Positions 37,337 to 45,856 of a stretch of 64,000 nt of DNA are shown here, piece after piece. Position 1 is the first letter of the stretch. Each line of letters begins with the position of its first letter. Origin of the DNA: Halococcus salifodinae DSM 8989 (lineage in GTDB: Archaea; Halobacteriota; Halobacteria; Halobacteriales; Halococcaceae); contig NZ_AOME01000079.1 in the NCBI RefSeq assembly GCF_000336935.1, positions 32,755-96,754 on the forward strand, in the 5' to 3' direction. Made by a program: the position numbers and the translations under genes. The notes below the pieces were generated by a model. That model had not been told where the DNA came from. It worked only from the letters and a program-made list of their open reading frames with translations, and ran no database searches.

Positions 37337-38152
37337 TTAGCTTGATCCAACCGCACACGAGTCGGTGTACTCGATTTCACCGACTGACTCGATCCCTCCC
37401 TCGCCACACACCGGGCAGTCGGGGTTCGGTGCGATCGGCACCTCCTCGAAATTCATGTCCATCGCGTCGTACACCAGCAGCCGACCGTCGAGGGTCTCGC
37501 CCACACCGATCAGATACTTTGCGGCCTCGGTCGCCTGAATCGAACCCACCACCCCAGGAAGCGCACCGAGAACGCCCACGGTCGCACAGTCCGGCACCGT
37601 CCCCTCGGGCGGCGCTTCGGGGAACAGACACCGATAGCACGGCGATCCTTGGGTGAAGGTCGTGACCTGCCCCTCGAAGCGGTAGATCGCGCCGTGGCTG
37701 AAGGGAATGCCGGCGAGCGTGCAGGCGTCGTTCACGAGATATCTGGTGCGGAAGTTGTCCGACCCGTCGAGAACGAAATCGTAGTCGGCGACGAGATCGG
37801 CGATCGTGCCGGGGCCGACGCGCAGATCGTGAGTCTCGACATCGATATCGGGGTTCAGTCTCGTGACGAAGTCGGCGGCGCTGTCGACTTTTTTCCGGCC
37901 GACGTCGCTGTCGCCGTGGACGACCTGGCGCTGGAGGTTCGATCGTTCGACGATGTCGTCGTCGGCGATCCCGAGCGCGCCGACGCCCGCAGCGGCGAGA
38001 TACTGGATCGCGGGCGAGCCGAGCCCGCCCGCCCCGACCACGAGCACGCGCGCGTCGAGCAGTTTGGCTTGGCCCGCCGGACCGATCTCGTCCATGATGA
38101 CGTGTCTGGAGTACCGATCGAGCTGGGTCGGATCGAGACCAGGGCCGCTCAT
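37337..38152 (-). CDS. ubaA: E1-like adenylyltransferase UbaA (MoeB/ThiF family)
   Basis: 271-residue ubiquitin-activating-type enzyme that adenylates the C-terminal Gly-Gly of archaeal SAMP proteins for protein conjugation and for sulfur transfer to molybdopterin and tRNA thiolation. Seen are the nucleotide loop GAGGLGSP (about residues 40-47), DGSDNFRTRYLVND, two zinc CxxC pairs (CYRC and CPVC) and the catalytic-region Cys in PDCATVGVLG. The stop lies 6 nt past the stop of the convergent HEPN-like gene. Confidence 0.94.
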   Translation of the reverse strand: MSGPGLDPTQLDRYSRHVIMDEIGPAGQAKLLDARVLVVGAGGLGSPAIQYLAAAGVGALGIADDDIVERSNLQRQVVHGDSDVGRKKVDSAADFVTRLNPDIDVETHDLRVGPGTIADLVADYDFVLDGSDNFRTRYLVNDACTLAGIPFSHGAIYRFEGQVTTFTQGSPCYRCLFPEAPPEGTVPDCATVGVLGALPGVVGSIQATEAAKYLIGVGETLDGRLLVYDAMDMNFEEVPIAPNPDCPVCGEGGIESVGEIEYTDSCAVGSS

Positions 38153-38300
38153 GTGGATCGATTGGTAGCGAACCGAATAAGCCCGCGGGTGTACCGGACT
38201 GTGGCATCGGCGCAGTCACCGGCCGGGAACCCGCCTCCGGCCGTCGGCCCGCCGGCCCGATCTCCACATTTATGTGCCCCGACTCTGTACGGTGGTCCGT

Positions 38301-39149
38301 ATGCGAACGAGCACACTCACTGTTGCCCTCCTATCGGCGCTGCTGGTGGCAAGCGCCGGTATGGCGGGTGCGCTCACCACGAACGGTCTCCAGCCACAGG
38401 AATCACCGACCAACACCACGACGAGCGGTGGCGACGCGGCGGTCGAGGGTAGTCCGAGCGTCACGTTCGATGATCAGGAAAGTAGCGGCGAGTCGCTCCT
38501 CGTCGCGTCGGCGAGCCTCCCCCGACAGGGCTTCGTCGCCATCTACGATAGCAGCCAATCCGGCAACCAGACCGATCAGGTCGTCGGTGCGTCGTACCTG
38601 CTCGAACCTGGCACGTCCGACAACATCCGGATCGCACTCGACGAGTCCCTCGACAGCTCGGCGTCGCTGACAGCGGTCGTGCACGCCGACACCAACGAGA
38701 ACGGCGAGTTCGACTACGTTTCCTCGGATGGCCAAGAGGACGCGGCGCTCACGCCCGAGGGCGACCGACGGATCGTCGACATCGCTCAGGTCACCGTCGA
38801 GAACGCTGGCGGCACGAACGACAGCGCTGCCGACGGGTCGAACACGACCGCAGCGACCACCGACGACGACGCGGCCGACAACGCCACCACCGGCACGACC
38901 GCCGATGGGATGACGACGGCCGACGAGACGAGTGCCGAGGAAACGACGGCTGAAGAGACGAGCGCCGAAGAAACGGCCGCTGACGACGCCACCGAGGCAA
39001 CCAACGGAACAAACGGAACGGCCGCGAACGAATCGAACGGCTCCGGCGATTCGGGCGGTAGCGGTGCGTTCGGCCCCGGATTCGGTCCCGTGGTTGCCGT
39101 CGTTGCACTGCTCGCAGCCGCGTTGCTCGCAAGCCGACGGCGCGAGTAA
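38301..39149 (+). CDS. Secreted PGF-CTERM surface protein with DUF7282-like domain
   Basis: 282-residue exported protein. A Sec signal peptide (MRTSTLTVALLSALLVASAGMAGAL) is followed by one beta-sandwich domain (VTFDDQESSGESLLVASASLP-type start, DNIRIALDESLDSSASLTAVVHADTN), similar to DUF7282 as I know it. A Thr/Ala/Glu-rich stalk with NGTNGT sequons is suited to glycosylation. The C-terminus GPGFGPVVAVVALLAAALLASRRRE holds the PGF motif, a hydrophobic helix and Arg residues, the substrate pattern of archaeosortase A. It is therefore probably lipid-anchored on the surface. The ATG at 38301 is chosen to place the signal peptide first. Confidence 0.88.
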   Translation: MRTSTLTVALLSALLVASAGMAGALTTNGLQPQESPTNTTTSGGDAAVEGSPSVTFDDQESSGESLLVASASLPRQGFVAIYDSSQSGNQTDQVVGASYLLEPGTSDNIRIALDESLDSSASLTAVVHADTNENGEFDYVSSDGQEDAALTPEGDRRIVDIAQVTVENAGGTNDSAADGSNTTAATTDDDAADNATTGTTADGMTTADETSAEETTAEETSAEETAADDATEATNGTNGTAANESNGSGDSGGSGAFGPGFGPVVAVVALLAAALLASRRRE

Positions 39150-39290
39150 CGTCCACGAACCGTACCGAACTTTTCTTTACACCGGTCCAGCGTTCGAGTC
39201 CACCGGACCAGCCAACCGCTCCGCAAACGACTTCGTGAACGATTAAAAGACGTTCTAACGTTGCCGGTGTCTCGCCGATCGAACGCGGTT

Positions 39291-39935
39291 TCAATCGCCC
39301 GGATACGCCTGCTCGAACGGTCGTGGCGGCAGCCGGAGCTCTTCGAGTTCGGGGAGGTGTTTGACGTTGTAGAGCACCTGCATCTCGTCGGTGACCGGGA
39401 TACCGTTACACGACAGCCGGATGTCCTGCTCGATCATCTCCGGCGGGAGGATGTTGTTGACGGGCATCGAGAGCTCGCCCTGCTTGACGATGACCGCACA
39501 GTTCGCACACGCGCCGCCGCGGCAGGCGAAGGGCCACATGAACCCGCGATTTTCGGCGGCTTCGAGCAACGACTCGTGGGGTTCGACGAGGAACTCGCCG
39601 TAGTCCTCGTGGTCGAGGTCGCCCTCTGCGGCCTTCCCAAAGAGATCGTCGTCGTCGAGATCCCAGCCGTGGTCGTCGAGCACCGCGTAGTTGAGGTACT
39701 CGACCCGCGAGCCAGCCTGCTCGTAACTCTCCTCGTCTTCGAGTTCTGGCTCGGTATCGACTTCGGGCTCGTAGCCCGCCTGGAGCTGCTTGTACGCCGT
39801 CCGAACACGTTGAAACTCCTCGGGAGAACCCCCGTGGTCCGGGTGGGCCTCGATCACCCGCTCGCGGTAGGCCTGCTCGATCGCCTCCTCGCTCGCGTCG
39901 GGCTCGACTCGGAGGACATCGAACGGGGACGCCAC
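39291..39935 (-). CDS. fer: 2Fe-2S ferredoxin with N-terminal J domain
   Basis: 214-residue fusion. Residues 1-55 are a DnaJ-like J domain with the HPD motif (EAHPDHGG). Residues about 100-205 are a plant-type 2Fe-2S ferredoxin with cluster Cys in CRGGACANC and a distal Cys in LSCNGIP. An acidic insert lies between them, as in halophilic ferredoxins. It serves as an electron carrier, for example for 2-oxoacid:ferredoxin oxidoreductases; what the J domain does is unknown, perhaps recruiting Hsp70 or aiding cluster assembly. It starts with GTG at 39935. Confidence 0.92.
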   Translation of the reverse strand: MASPFDVLRVEPDASEEAIEQAYRERVIEAHPDHGGSPEEFQRVRTAYKQLQAGYEPEVDTEPELEDEESYEQAGSRVEYLNYAVLDDHGWDLDDDDLFGKAAEGDLDHEDYGEFLVEPHESLLEAAENRGFMWPFACRGGACANCAVIVKQGELSMPVNNILPPEMIEQDIRLSCNGIPVTDEMQVLYNVKHLPELEELRLPPRPFEQAYPGD

Positions 39936-40035
39936 ATCGGAGGAAGGGTCTCGGGATCGAAAAGGGTTCTCAATCGGGAAACCGCTGTCGTCGGTGATCG
40001 GTTCGCATCACGTTACGGCGGTGTCGATTTCGCCG

Positions 40036-40863
40036 CTACTCGGCCTCGATACCAAGCCCGGGATACCACCGATCGGCCCCGGCCTCGCGCGCCCGCTCGT
40101 CCATCTTGGCGAGCAGCGCGCATGCGAGACTCGCAGTCTCGGCGGCGCGGGTCTCGCCCTCGGTTCGGAACTCGCCGGTGACGCGGTTCGCGTACACCGT
40201 ACAGACCGCGCCCGCCCGGAGGCCGTAGAGGTTCGCGAGAGTGCAGATCGTGCTCGCCTCCATCTCGATGTTCAGGACGTTGGCTTCTTGGAGATTCTCG
40301 ACGAGTTCGTCGCTGCCGGCGGCCTCGAACCCCTCGAACCCGGGGCGACCCTGGCCGGCGTAGAAGCTGTCGGTGCTCGCGGTCACGCCGACGTGGTAGT
40401 CGTAATCGAGGCGTTCAGCGGCCGCGACCAGCGCCGCCACCACGCGGTCGTCCGCCGCTGCGGGGTAGTCCTCGCGGACGTACTCCTCGCTGGTACCTTC
40501 CTGGCGCACAGCGCCGGAGGTGATGACGAGATCACCCACTTCCATTTCGGGCTGGATCGCGCCGCAGGAGCCCACCCGGAGGAAGGTGTCCACGCCGACG
40601 CGTGCGAGCTCCTCGACCGCGATCGCCGCCGAGGGGCTGCCGATCCCCGTTGAGGTGGTGCTGATCGGCGTTCCCCGGTGCTCGCCGGTCGCGGTGCGGT
40701 ACTCGCGGTGTTCGGCCACGATTGCCGCATCGTCCCACACGCCGGTGATCTTCGGGATGCGCTCGGGGTCGCCAGGCAGGAGCACGGTGTCGGCGACGTC
40801 GTCCTCGCCGACGCCGAGGTGGTACTGCACCTCGTCGTTCGGGTCCTCGCTGTCGCCGGTCAT
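40036..40863 (-). CDS. udp: Uridine phosphorylase
   Basis: 275-residue NP-I family nucleoside phosphorylase, splitting uridine with phosphate into uracil and ribose-1-phosphate. Seen are LLPGDPERI at the phosphate-site start, FLRVGSCGAIQPEMEVGDLVI and the ribose/base-site NIEMEASTICTLANLYG (Met-Glu pair, about residue 205). Its ATG overlaps the cdd stop as ATGA, so the two are translationally coupled: Cdd makes uridine and Udp consumes it. Purine specificity cannot be excluded, but the context favours uridine. Confidence 0.92.
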   Translation of the reverse strand: MTGDSEDPNDEVQYHLGVGEDDVADTVLLPGDPERIPKITGVWDDAAIVAEHREYRTATGEHRGTPISTTSTGIGSPSAAIAVEELARVGVDTFLRVGSCGAIQPEMEVGDLVITSGAVRQEGTSEEYVREDYPAAADDRVVAALVAAAERLDYDYHVGVTASTDSFYAGQGRPGFEGFEAAGSDELVENLQEANVLNIEMEASTICTLANLYGLRAGAVCTVYANRVTGEFRTEGETRAAETASLACALLAKMDERAREAGADRWYPGLGIEAE

Positions 40864-41255
40864 CGTCCCAGAGTCTCGGCGGTGATCGCGTCGGGCAGGA
40901 GGTCGCCGAGGCGGTACTCGGCGAGCTCGTCCGCTTCGTCACAGAGCACGCGAAAGTCGTCGTCACAGAACTCGGTGAAGGTCTGGCGGCACATCCCGCA
41001 GGGGAGCACGCCGTCGCGCTCGCTCGACGTCACCGCGACCTGCGCGAACTCGTCGTGGCCGTTTTTCACGGCCTCGGCGATCGCCACCTCCTCGGCGTGG
41101 AGGCTGTTCGAGTAGTTCGCGTTTTCGATGTTGCAGCCCGTGAACACCGTTCCGTCGGCGGTTTCGAGTGCCGCGCCGACCTGATATTCGGAGTACGGGA
41201 CGTGGGCGTTCGCCGTGGCCTCGCGGGCGGCCGCGACGAGGTCTTCGTCGTCCAT
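40860..41255 (-). CDS. cdd: Cytidine deaminase
   Basis: 131-residue zinc enzyme converting cytidine or deoxycytidine to uridine. Motifs are NIENANYSNSLHAEEVAIAEA (catalytic HAE with the Glu proton shuttle, about residue 55) and LPCGMCRQTF (second zinc pair). The ATG at 41255 is preferred; upstream in-frame sequence lies in the intergenic repeat. It is coupled to udp by an ATGA overlap and preceded by its own TATA-like box. The ABC importer operon lies upstream, beyond a 570-nt non-coding element. Confidence 0.95.
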   Translation of the reverse strand: MDDEDLVAAAREATANAHVPYSEYQVGAALETADGTVFTGCNIENANYSNSLHAEEVAIAEAVKNGHDEFAQVAVTSSERDGVLPCGMCRQTFTEFCDDDFRVLCDEADELAEYRLGDLLPDAITAETLGR

Positions 41256-41280
41256 GCTCCGCGATTCGCTCTCGTTCGTG

Positions 41281-41286
41281 AAATAA
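41281..41286 (-). promoter_or_regulatory. TATA-like box of cdd-udp
   Basis: On the minus strand TTATTT ends 25 nt before the cdd ATG at 41255. It indicates that cdd-udp can be transcribed separately from the transporter operon upstream. Confidence 0.5.
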
Positions 41287-41754
41287 CCACCGAGCGCGAG
41301 GCTGTGACGGTGGCAGCGGTGGCGGTGTGGCAGCGGCGGCGGTGCCTGGAGGATGAAGGGCGAGGCGCTCGCGGCTTCGCCGCTCGCTCGTTCCGAGGTG
41401 CTCGCTTCGCTTGCATCTCGCGGCCGAGGGCTTCGGCGGTGCGGTTGCGGATGTGGACCGTCCGCACGAGCGTGGGCGGCGCTACGCGCCGCGATTCGAG
41501 GTGGCTCCGTCGCCTCGCGCCGCCCGTGAGCAGACGCAGCGAGGGCCGCCAAACGAACGAGGAGCAACGTGACCCGTGAGCGTAGCGAGTGCGGTTCACC
41601 GCGAACGAGGCCGAAGTTCTCGTGAGGCGGAGGCGAACGAGAGCACGGAAGAGCTCCGCTCTTCCGGAGGCCGAGTGAGCGGGAGTTTTCAGTCCTCCGG
41701 AAGACTCGTTTCGCTCGTCTTCCGAGCTCTGCCTTACTTCGTTCGGCAGAACAG

Positions 41755-41815
41755 GTTTTTGGAAGGGGTTCGAGGGAGCGAGCGAAGCGAGTGACCGAGG
41801 ACCCCTTGTAAAAAG
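41755..41815 (+). repeat. T-tract-flanked hairpin module, copy 2
   Basis: GTTTTTGG, then AAGGGGT paired with ACCCCTT around a GAGCGAAGCGAGTGA loop, then GTAAAAAG. On the minus strand the outer edge is CTTTTTAC just after the permease stop at 41825, so it can serve as the transporter operon terminator. Confidence 0.7.
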
Positions 41816-41824
41816 TGGGGGTCT

Positions 41825-42913
41825 CTAGTCCTCGCCCGACTCGTAGTGATCGCCGGCCGCCGACGGAATTCGAGTTCGGCCGACCAGCGCCAGCACGATG
41901 ATCACCGTGATGTACGGGATGGTCTGGACGAGCGAGCTCGGCACTGCGTACGCCGGGATCTGCTGGAGACGGAGCTGAAGCGCGTCGAGACCAGCAAAGA
42001 GCACGCCGGCCCCGAACGCTCCCACCGGGTTGTAGTTGCCGAAGAGGTAGGCCACGATCGCGATGAACCCGCGGCCGTTGACCATCGTCTGGCCGTTACC
42101 GATGAACAGCCCGACCTGGCCGAGCGAGAGCCCGACGCCGCCGATCCCCGAGAGCACGCCCGAGAGCGTGACGGCCACGTACCGGGTCCGGGTGACGTTC
42201 ACGCCGGCGGTGTCGAGCGCCTTCGGGTTCTCGCCGCTCGCACGGACGTGCCGGCCGAACGACGTGCGATTCAGGACGTACCACGAGCCGGCCACCGCGA
42301 ACAGCATGATGTACACCACCGGGCTCGCATCGAACAGTACGGATCCCACGAACGGGAGCTCCGAGAGCACCGGGATCGTCCATGTCCCGAGCGTGCCGAC
42401 GCTGTCGGTGTTGACGCTGCCGTAGGCGACCTGCGAGATGAACGGGGCCAGCCCGAGCGCGATCAGCCACACCGCGAGCCCGGCGATGATCTGGTCGGCC
42501 TGATACTCCAGACAGACCACCGCGAACAGCAGCGACAGCAGCGTGCTCGCGAGCACGCCGGCGAAGAAGCCGACCCAGATCCCGGGCAGGAACGCCAGCG
42601 AACCGATCGCATCGGCGACGTAGACGCCCGTGAACGCCGAGATGATCAGCAATCCTTCGAGCCCGATGTTGATCACGCCGGATTTCTCTGCGAAGATCCC
42701 GCCGAGCGCAGCACACACGATCGGCACCGCGAGCCGGAGTGCGGCCCCCAGCGTGCTCTCGCTCAGTGCGACTCGAAGGAGATCGCCGGCGGCCGTGTTC
42801 GGGAAGATTGCACCGTAGACCACCGCGATCGCGAGGAGCACACCAGCACCGTAGGCGAGCAGCCGCCGGGGTCCGTACTCCGCGACGGTGTTTCGAAGCT
42901 CGGTGGTACTCAT
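41825..42913 (-). CDS. Nucleoside ABC transporter permease 2 (YufQ/NupQ-like)
   Basis: 362-residue membrane permease of the branched-chain-amino-acid/ribose type (PF02653). About ten hydrophobic segments include the family stretch FAEKSGVINIGLEGLLIISAF near residue 75, and LSGVLSGIGGVGLSLGQVG and FGNYNPVGAFGAGVLFAGLDAL near the end. With the partner permease it forms the channel of a BMP-lipoprotein nucleoside importer. Its ATG overlaps the upstream permease stop (ATGA). It is the last gene of the four-gene transporter operon. Confidence 0.93.
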   Translation of the reverse strand: MSTTELRNTVAEYGPRRLLAYGAGVLLAIAVVYGAIFPNTAAGDLLRVALSESTLGAALRLAVPIVCAALGGIFAEKSGVINIGLEGLLIISAFTGVYVADAIGSLAFLPGIWVGFFAGVLASTLLSLLFAVVCLEYQADQIIAGLAVWLIALGLAPFISQVAYGSVNTDSVGTLGTWTIPVLSELPFVGSVLFDASPVVYIMLFAVAGSWYVLNRTSFGRHVRASGENPKALDTAGVNVTRTRYVAVTLSGVLSGIGGVGLSLGQVGLFIGNGQTMVNGRGFIAIVAYLFGNYNPVGAFGAGVLFAGLDALQLRLQQIPAYAVPSSLVQTIPYITVIIVLALVGRTRIPSAAGDHYESGED

Positions 42914-44199
42914 TGTTCGCCCTCCGTCCGCTCGAACTCCGTGCTACCGCCGGACTCGATTTGCTCGTCCGGCGAGGACCGTCGGTCTTCGACGGGCTTA
43001 CCGCCGTCAGTCGCGACGGGATCGCGGCCGGTGGTGACGAATCGTTTCCCGAGCAGCCGGAAGAACTCCGGCATCGCCACGAACAGGATGATCAGTCCGC
43101 GGAGCACGCCCACGAGCTGTTTCGGTGGCGACTCGGCCGAGAGCTGGAGCGCGAGCGACCCGCTTTTGAGCACGCCGAACAGCAGCGCCGCGGGCACCAC
43201 GCCGAGAGGGTTGTTGCCCGCGAGGATCGACACCGTGATGCCGTCGAACCCGAGCGAAGGAACCGAGGCCGTGAAGCGTCCCGTGACCATCAGCACCCAG
43301 ACCGCGCCCCCGATGCCCGCGAACGCACCCGAGAGCGCCATGCTTGTCACGATCGTGCGATCGGCGTCGACGCCACCGTACTCGGCGGCCTCGGGCTGGA
43401 GCCCGCTCGTCCGGAGATCGTACCCGAACGCGGTTCGCTCGATCAGGTAGTACAGCCCTGCGACCAGCGCGAGCCCGAAGACGAACACGAACACCGAGAA
43501 GTTGCTGCCCGAGCCGAACAGTGTGGATTCGAGCACCGCCGCTCCCGGAACGGTTCGCGTTTCGACCGACTGGCTCCCCGGCGCGGGGAAATACGACGAG
43601 ACGAGGAAGAAGGCGACCTGGGCCGCGACGAAGTTGAGCATGATCGTCGTGATGACCTCGTTCGCGTCGGCATACGCCTTGAGCGCTCCTGGAATCGCGC
43701 CGTAGAGGCCGCCGACGATCGCGCCCGCGATCACGCCGAGCGGCACCAGCACGATCGTGCCGAGTCCGGCGGGCACCAGCGGGGCGGCGAACAGCACCGC
43801 GAGCGCGGTCGCGAGCGCGCCAGCCACGAGTTGGCCCTGCGAGCCGATATTAAAGAGGCCGGCGCGGAACGCGACCGCGACCGACAGTCCAGTAAAGACG
43901 AGCAGCGTGGTCTCCTTCAGCGTGAGTGCGATCTGGAAGTTGAAGGGATCGGCGAGGACGTTCCCGATCGCGCCCTGGAACAGCTGGACGTACACGCCGA
44001 CCGGATCGTAACACGACGTCGGCCCGAAGAAAGCGAACGCCGGCTCCTCGCATGTCGCCGCCATTCCCGACACCACCACGATGACGCCGCCGACGACGAT
44101 CGACGCCGCGAGCGCCGCGAGGCTCAACAGCAGCCGCTCGACCCACGACGCCGCCACCAGCCGTGCGAGTCCGTCTTCGATGTCATCCCGGCGGCTCAT
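42910..44199 (-). CDS. Nucleoside ABC transporter permease 1 (YufP/NupP-like)
   Basis: 429-residue permease of the same family as its downstream neighbour. It carries LTLKETTLLVFTGLSVAVAFRAGLFNIGSQGQLVAGA near residue 100 and LSGAFAGIGGAVWVLMVTG plus FDGITVSILAGNNPLGVVPAALLFG toward the C-terminus. A 45-residue hydrophilic tail ends the protein. It is coupled by ATGA overlaps to the ATPase before it and the second permease after it. Confidence 0.93.
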   Translation of the reverse strand: MSRRDDIEDGLARLVAASWVERLLLSLAALAASIVVGGVIVVVSGMAATCEEPAFAFFGPTSCYDPVGVYVQLFQGAIGNVLADPFNFQIALTLKETTLLVFTGLSVAVAFRAGLFNIGSQGQLVAGALATALAVLFAAPLVPAGLGTIVLVPLGVIAGAIVGGLYGAIPGALKAYADANEVITTIMLNFVAAQVAFFLVSSYFPAPGSQSVETRTVPGAAVLESTLFGSGSNFSVFVFVFGLALVAGLYYLIERTAFGYDLRTSGLQPEAAEYGGVDADRTIVTSMALSGAFAGIGGAVWVLMVTGRFTASVPSLGFDGITVSILAGNNPLGVVPAALLFGVLKSGSLALQLSAESPPKQLVGVLRGLIILFVAMPEFFRLLGKRFVTTGRDPVATDGGKPVEDRRSSPDEQIESGGSTEFERTEGEQ

Positions 44200-45812
44200 C
44201 GCTCACCTCCGGTCGAGCGCTGCTCCGCACCGGTCTCGTCGTCACGTGACACGTCGTCCTGCTGACTGCCATCGGCCGTCACGTCGGCGGACTCGCGCTC
44301 TGCGAGCTGTTCGCCCGCCATCAGGAGGCCGAGATCCTCCTCGGTGACCGCATCGGGATCGACGACGTCGACGAACCGGCCGTCGTGCATCACCGCGAGC
44401 CGGTCGGACAGTCCCCGGACCTCCGTGAGGTTCGCCGATACCAGAAGGACGGCGACGCCCGCATCACGGAGTTCGAGCAAGCGGTCGTGGATGAACTCGG
44501 TCGAGCCGACGTCCACTCCTCGGGTGGGGTGGGTCGCCACCACGACGTCGGGATCGCGTTCGAACTCACGGCCGACCAGGAACTTCTGCTGGTTGCCACC
44601 CGAGAGCGAGTGGGCTGCCGCCGCCGGTTCCGGCGGCCGGACGTCGTACTCCTCGATGATGTCCGTGGCGTGGCCGCGAGCGCCGTTCCAGTCGATCCGG
44701 CCGCCGCCGATCGGCGGGGTGTGCTGACTTCCCAGCACGCCGTTCTCGGTGAGATCGAACTCCATCACGAGACCGCGTTCCTGGCGGTCTTCGGGGACGT
44801 AGGCCATCCCGCGGTCGATGTGGCCGCTTCGCGAGACCCGGGTGATATCCTCGTCGTCGAGATCGACGGTGCCGGCGTCGGGTACCCGGAGCCCGGTGAT
44901 CGCCTCGATGAGTTCGGACTGGCCGTTGCCGTCGACGCCCGCGATGCCGAAGATCTCGCCCTCGCGCACCGTGAACCCCGTATCTGTGACGTGCCTCGCG
45001 CCGTGCTCGCCATGAACTGAGAGGCCGTCGACCGAGAGGACGCTATCGCCGGGATCGGCGGGGCCGGCGTCGACATCGAGCACGACTTCACGGCCGACCA
45101 TCATCTCCGCGAGCTCCTCGCGGGTGGTGGCGTCCGCATCTACGGTGCCGACGTTCACGCCGTCTCTGAGCACCGTGATCTCGTCGGCAGCCTCCATCGC
45201 CTCGCCGAGCTTGTGGGTGATGAAGATCAGTGTCTTCCCCTCCGCCGTCAGCTCCTCGAACACGGCGAACAGCTCCTCGACCTCCTGTGGCGTCAGCACG
45301 CCCGTGGGCTCGTCGAGGATCAACACGTCGGCACCCCGATACAGCGCCTTCAGAATCTCGACGCGCTGCTGTTCGCCGACGCTGATGTCTTCGACCGTCG
45401 CGTCGGGGTCGGCCGCGAACCCGTAGCGTTCGGCGAGCTCCCGAACCGCGTCGCTCGCCTGGTTCCGGTCGGTCGCGAGCCCGCCCCACTTTTTCGGCTC
45501 GTGGCCGAGCACGACGTTCTCGGCCACCGACATCGGCGGGACGAGCATGAAGTGCTGGTGGATCATCCCGATTCCGGCATCGATGGCGTCCCGTGGCGAG
45601 TCGAACGTTCTGGACTGTCCGTCGAGCTCGATGGTGCCCGCATCGGGTTCGTAGAGCCCGTAGAGCACGTTCATCAACGTCGACTTGCCCGCGCCGTTCT
45701 CGCCGAGCAGCGCGTGTACGGTGCCGGGTTCGACCGCGAGCGAGACGTCATCGTTGGCGATCACTCCCGGGAAGCGCTTGGTGATCTCTTGGAGTTCGAC
45801 TGCGTTCGTCAT
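44196..45812 (-). CDS. Nucleoside ABC transporter ATP-binding protein (two ATPase domains)
   Basis: 538-residue tandem ATPase of the RbsA/MglA/NupO type. Domain 1 has Walker A GENGAGKST (about residues 36-44), signature SVGEQQRVEI and Walker B DVLILDEPTG. Domain 2 has the degenerate Walker A GVDGNGQSEL typical of this class and signature LSGGNQQKFLVGREF. The C-terminus is a disordered acidic tail. The ATG at 45812 (MTNAVELQEITKRF) is preferred to one 16 codons upstream. It energises the permease pair. Confidence 0.94.
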   Translation of the reverse strand: MTNAVELQEITKRFPGVIANDDVSLAVEPGTVHALLGENGAGKSTLMNVLYGLYEPDAGTIELDGQSRTFDSPRDAIDAGIGMIHQHFMLVPPMSVAENVVLGHEPKKWGGLATDRNQASDAVRELAERYGFAADPDATVEDISVGEQQRVEILKALYRGADVLILDEPTGVLTPQEVEELFAVFEELTAEGKTLIFITHKLGEAMEAADEITVLRDGVNVGTVDADATTREELAEMMVGREVVLDVDAGPADPGDSVLSVDGLSVHGEHGARHVTDTGFTVREGEIFGIAGVDGNGQSELIEAITGLRVPDAGTVDLDDEDITRVSRSGHIDRGMAYVPEDRQERGLVMEFDLTENGVLGSQHTPPIGGGRIDWNGARGHATDIIEEYDVRPPEPAAAAHSLSGGNQQKFLVGREFERDPDVVVATHPTRGVDVGSTEFIHDRLLELRDAGVAVLLVSANLTEVRGLSDRLAVMHDGRFVDVVDPDAVTEEDLGLLMAGEQLAERESADVTADGSQQDDVSRDDETGAEQRSTGGER

Positions 45813-45856
45813 CGGATCTCCCACGTCGTCCGTGGCATGAATCGTTCGTCGGCCAC

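Larger units (their letters stand above)
41256..41824. other. Intergenic repeat element, copy 2 (plus orientation)
   Basis: 569 nt without a credible gene. From about 41307 it holds a GGCGGTG-rich run, GATGAAGGGCGAGG (41352-41365), GAGGGCTTCGGCGGTGC with GGTTGCGG (41426-41450), several GC-rich palindromes (e.g. GAAGAGCTCCGCTCTTC near 41647) and the T-tract hairpin module at 41755-41815. The same order is found at 53.5-53.9 kb and, reversed, at 33.6-33.8 kb. The right end lies 10 nt from the stop of the permease gene. Confidence 0.65.
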
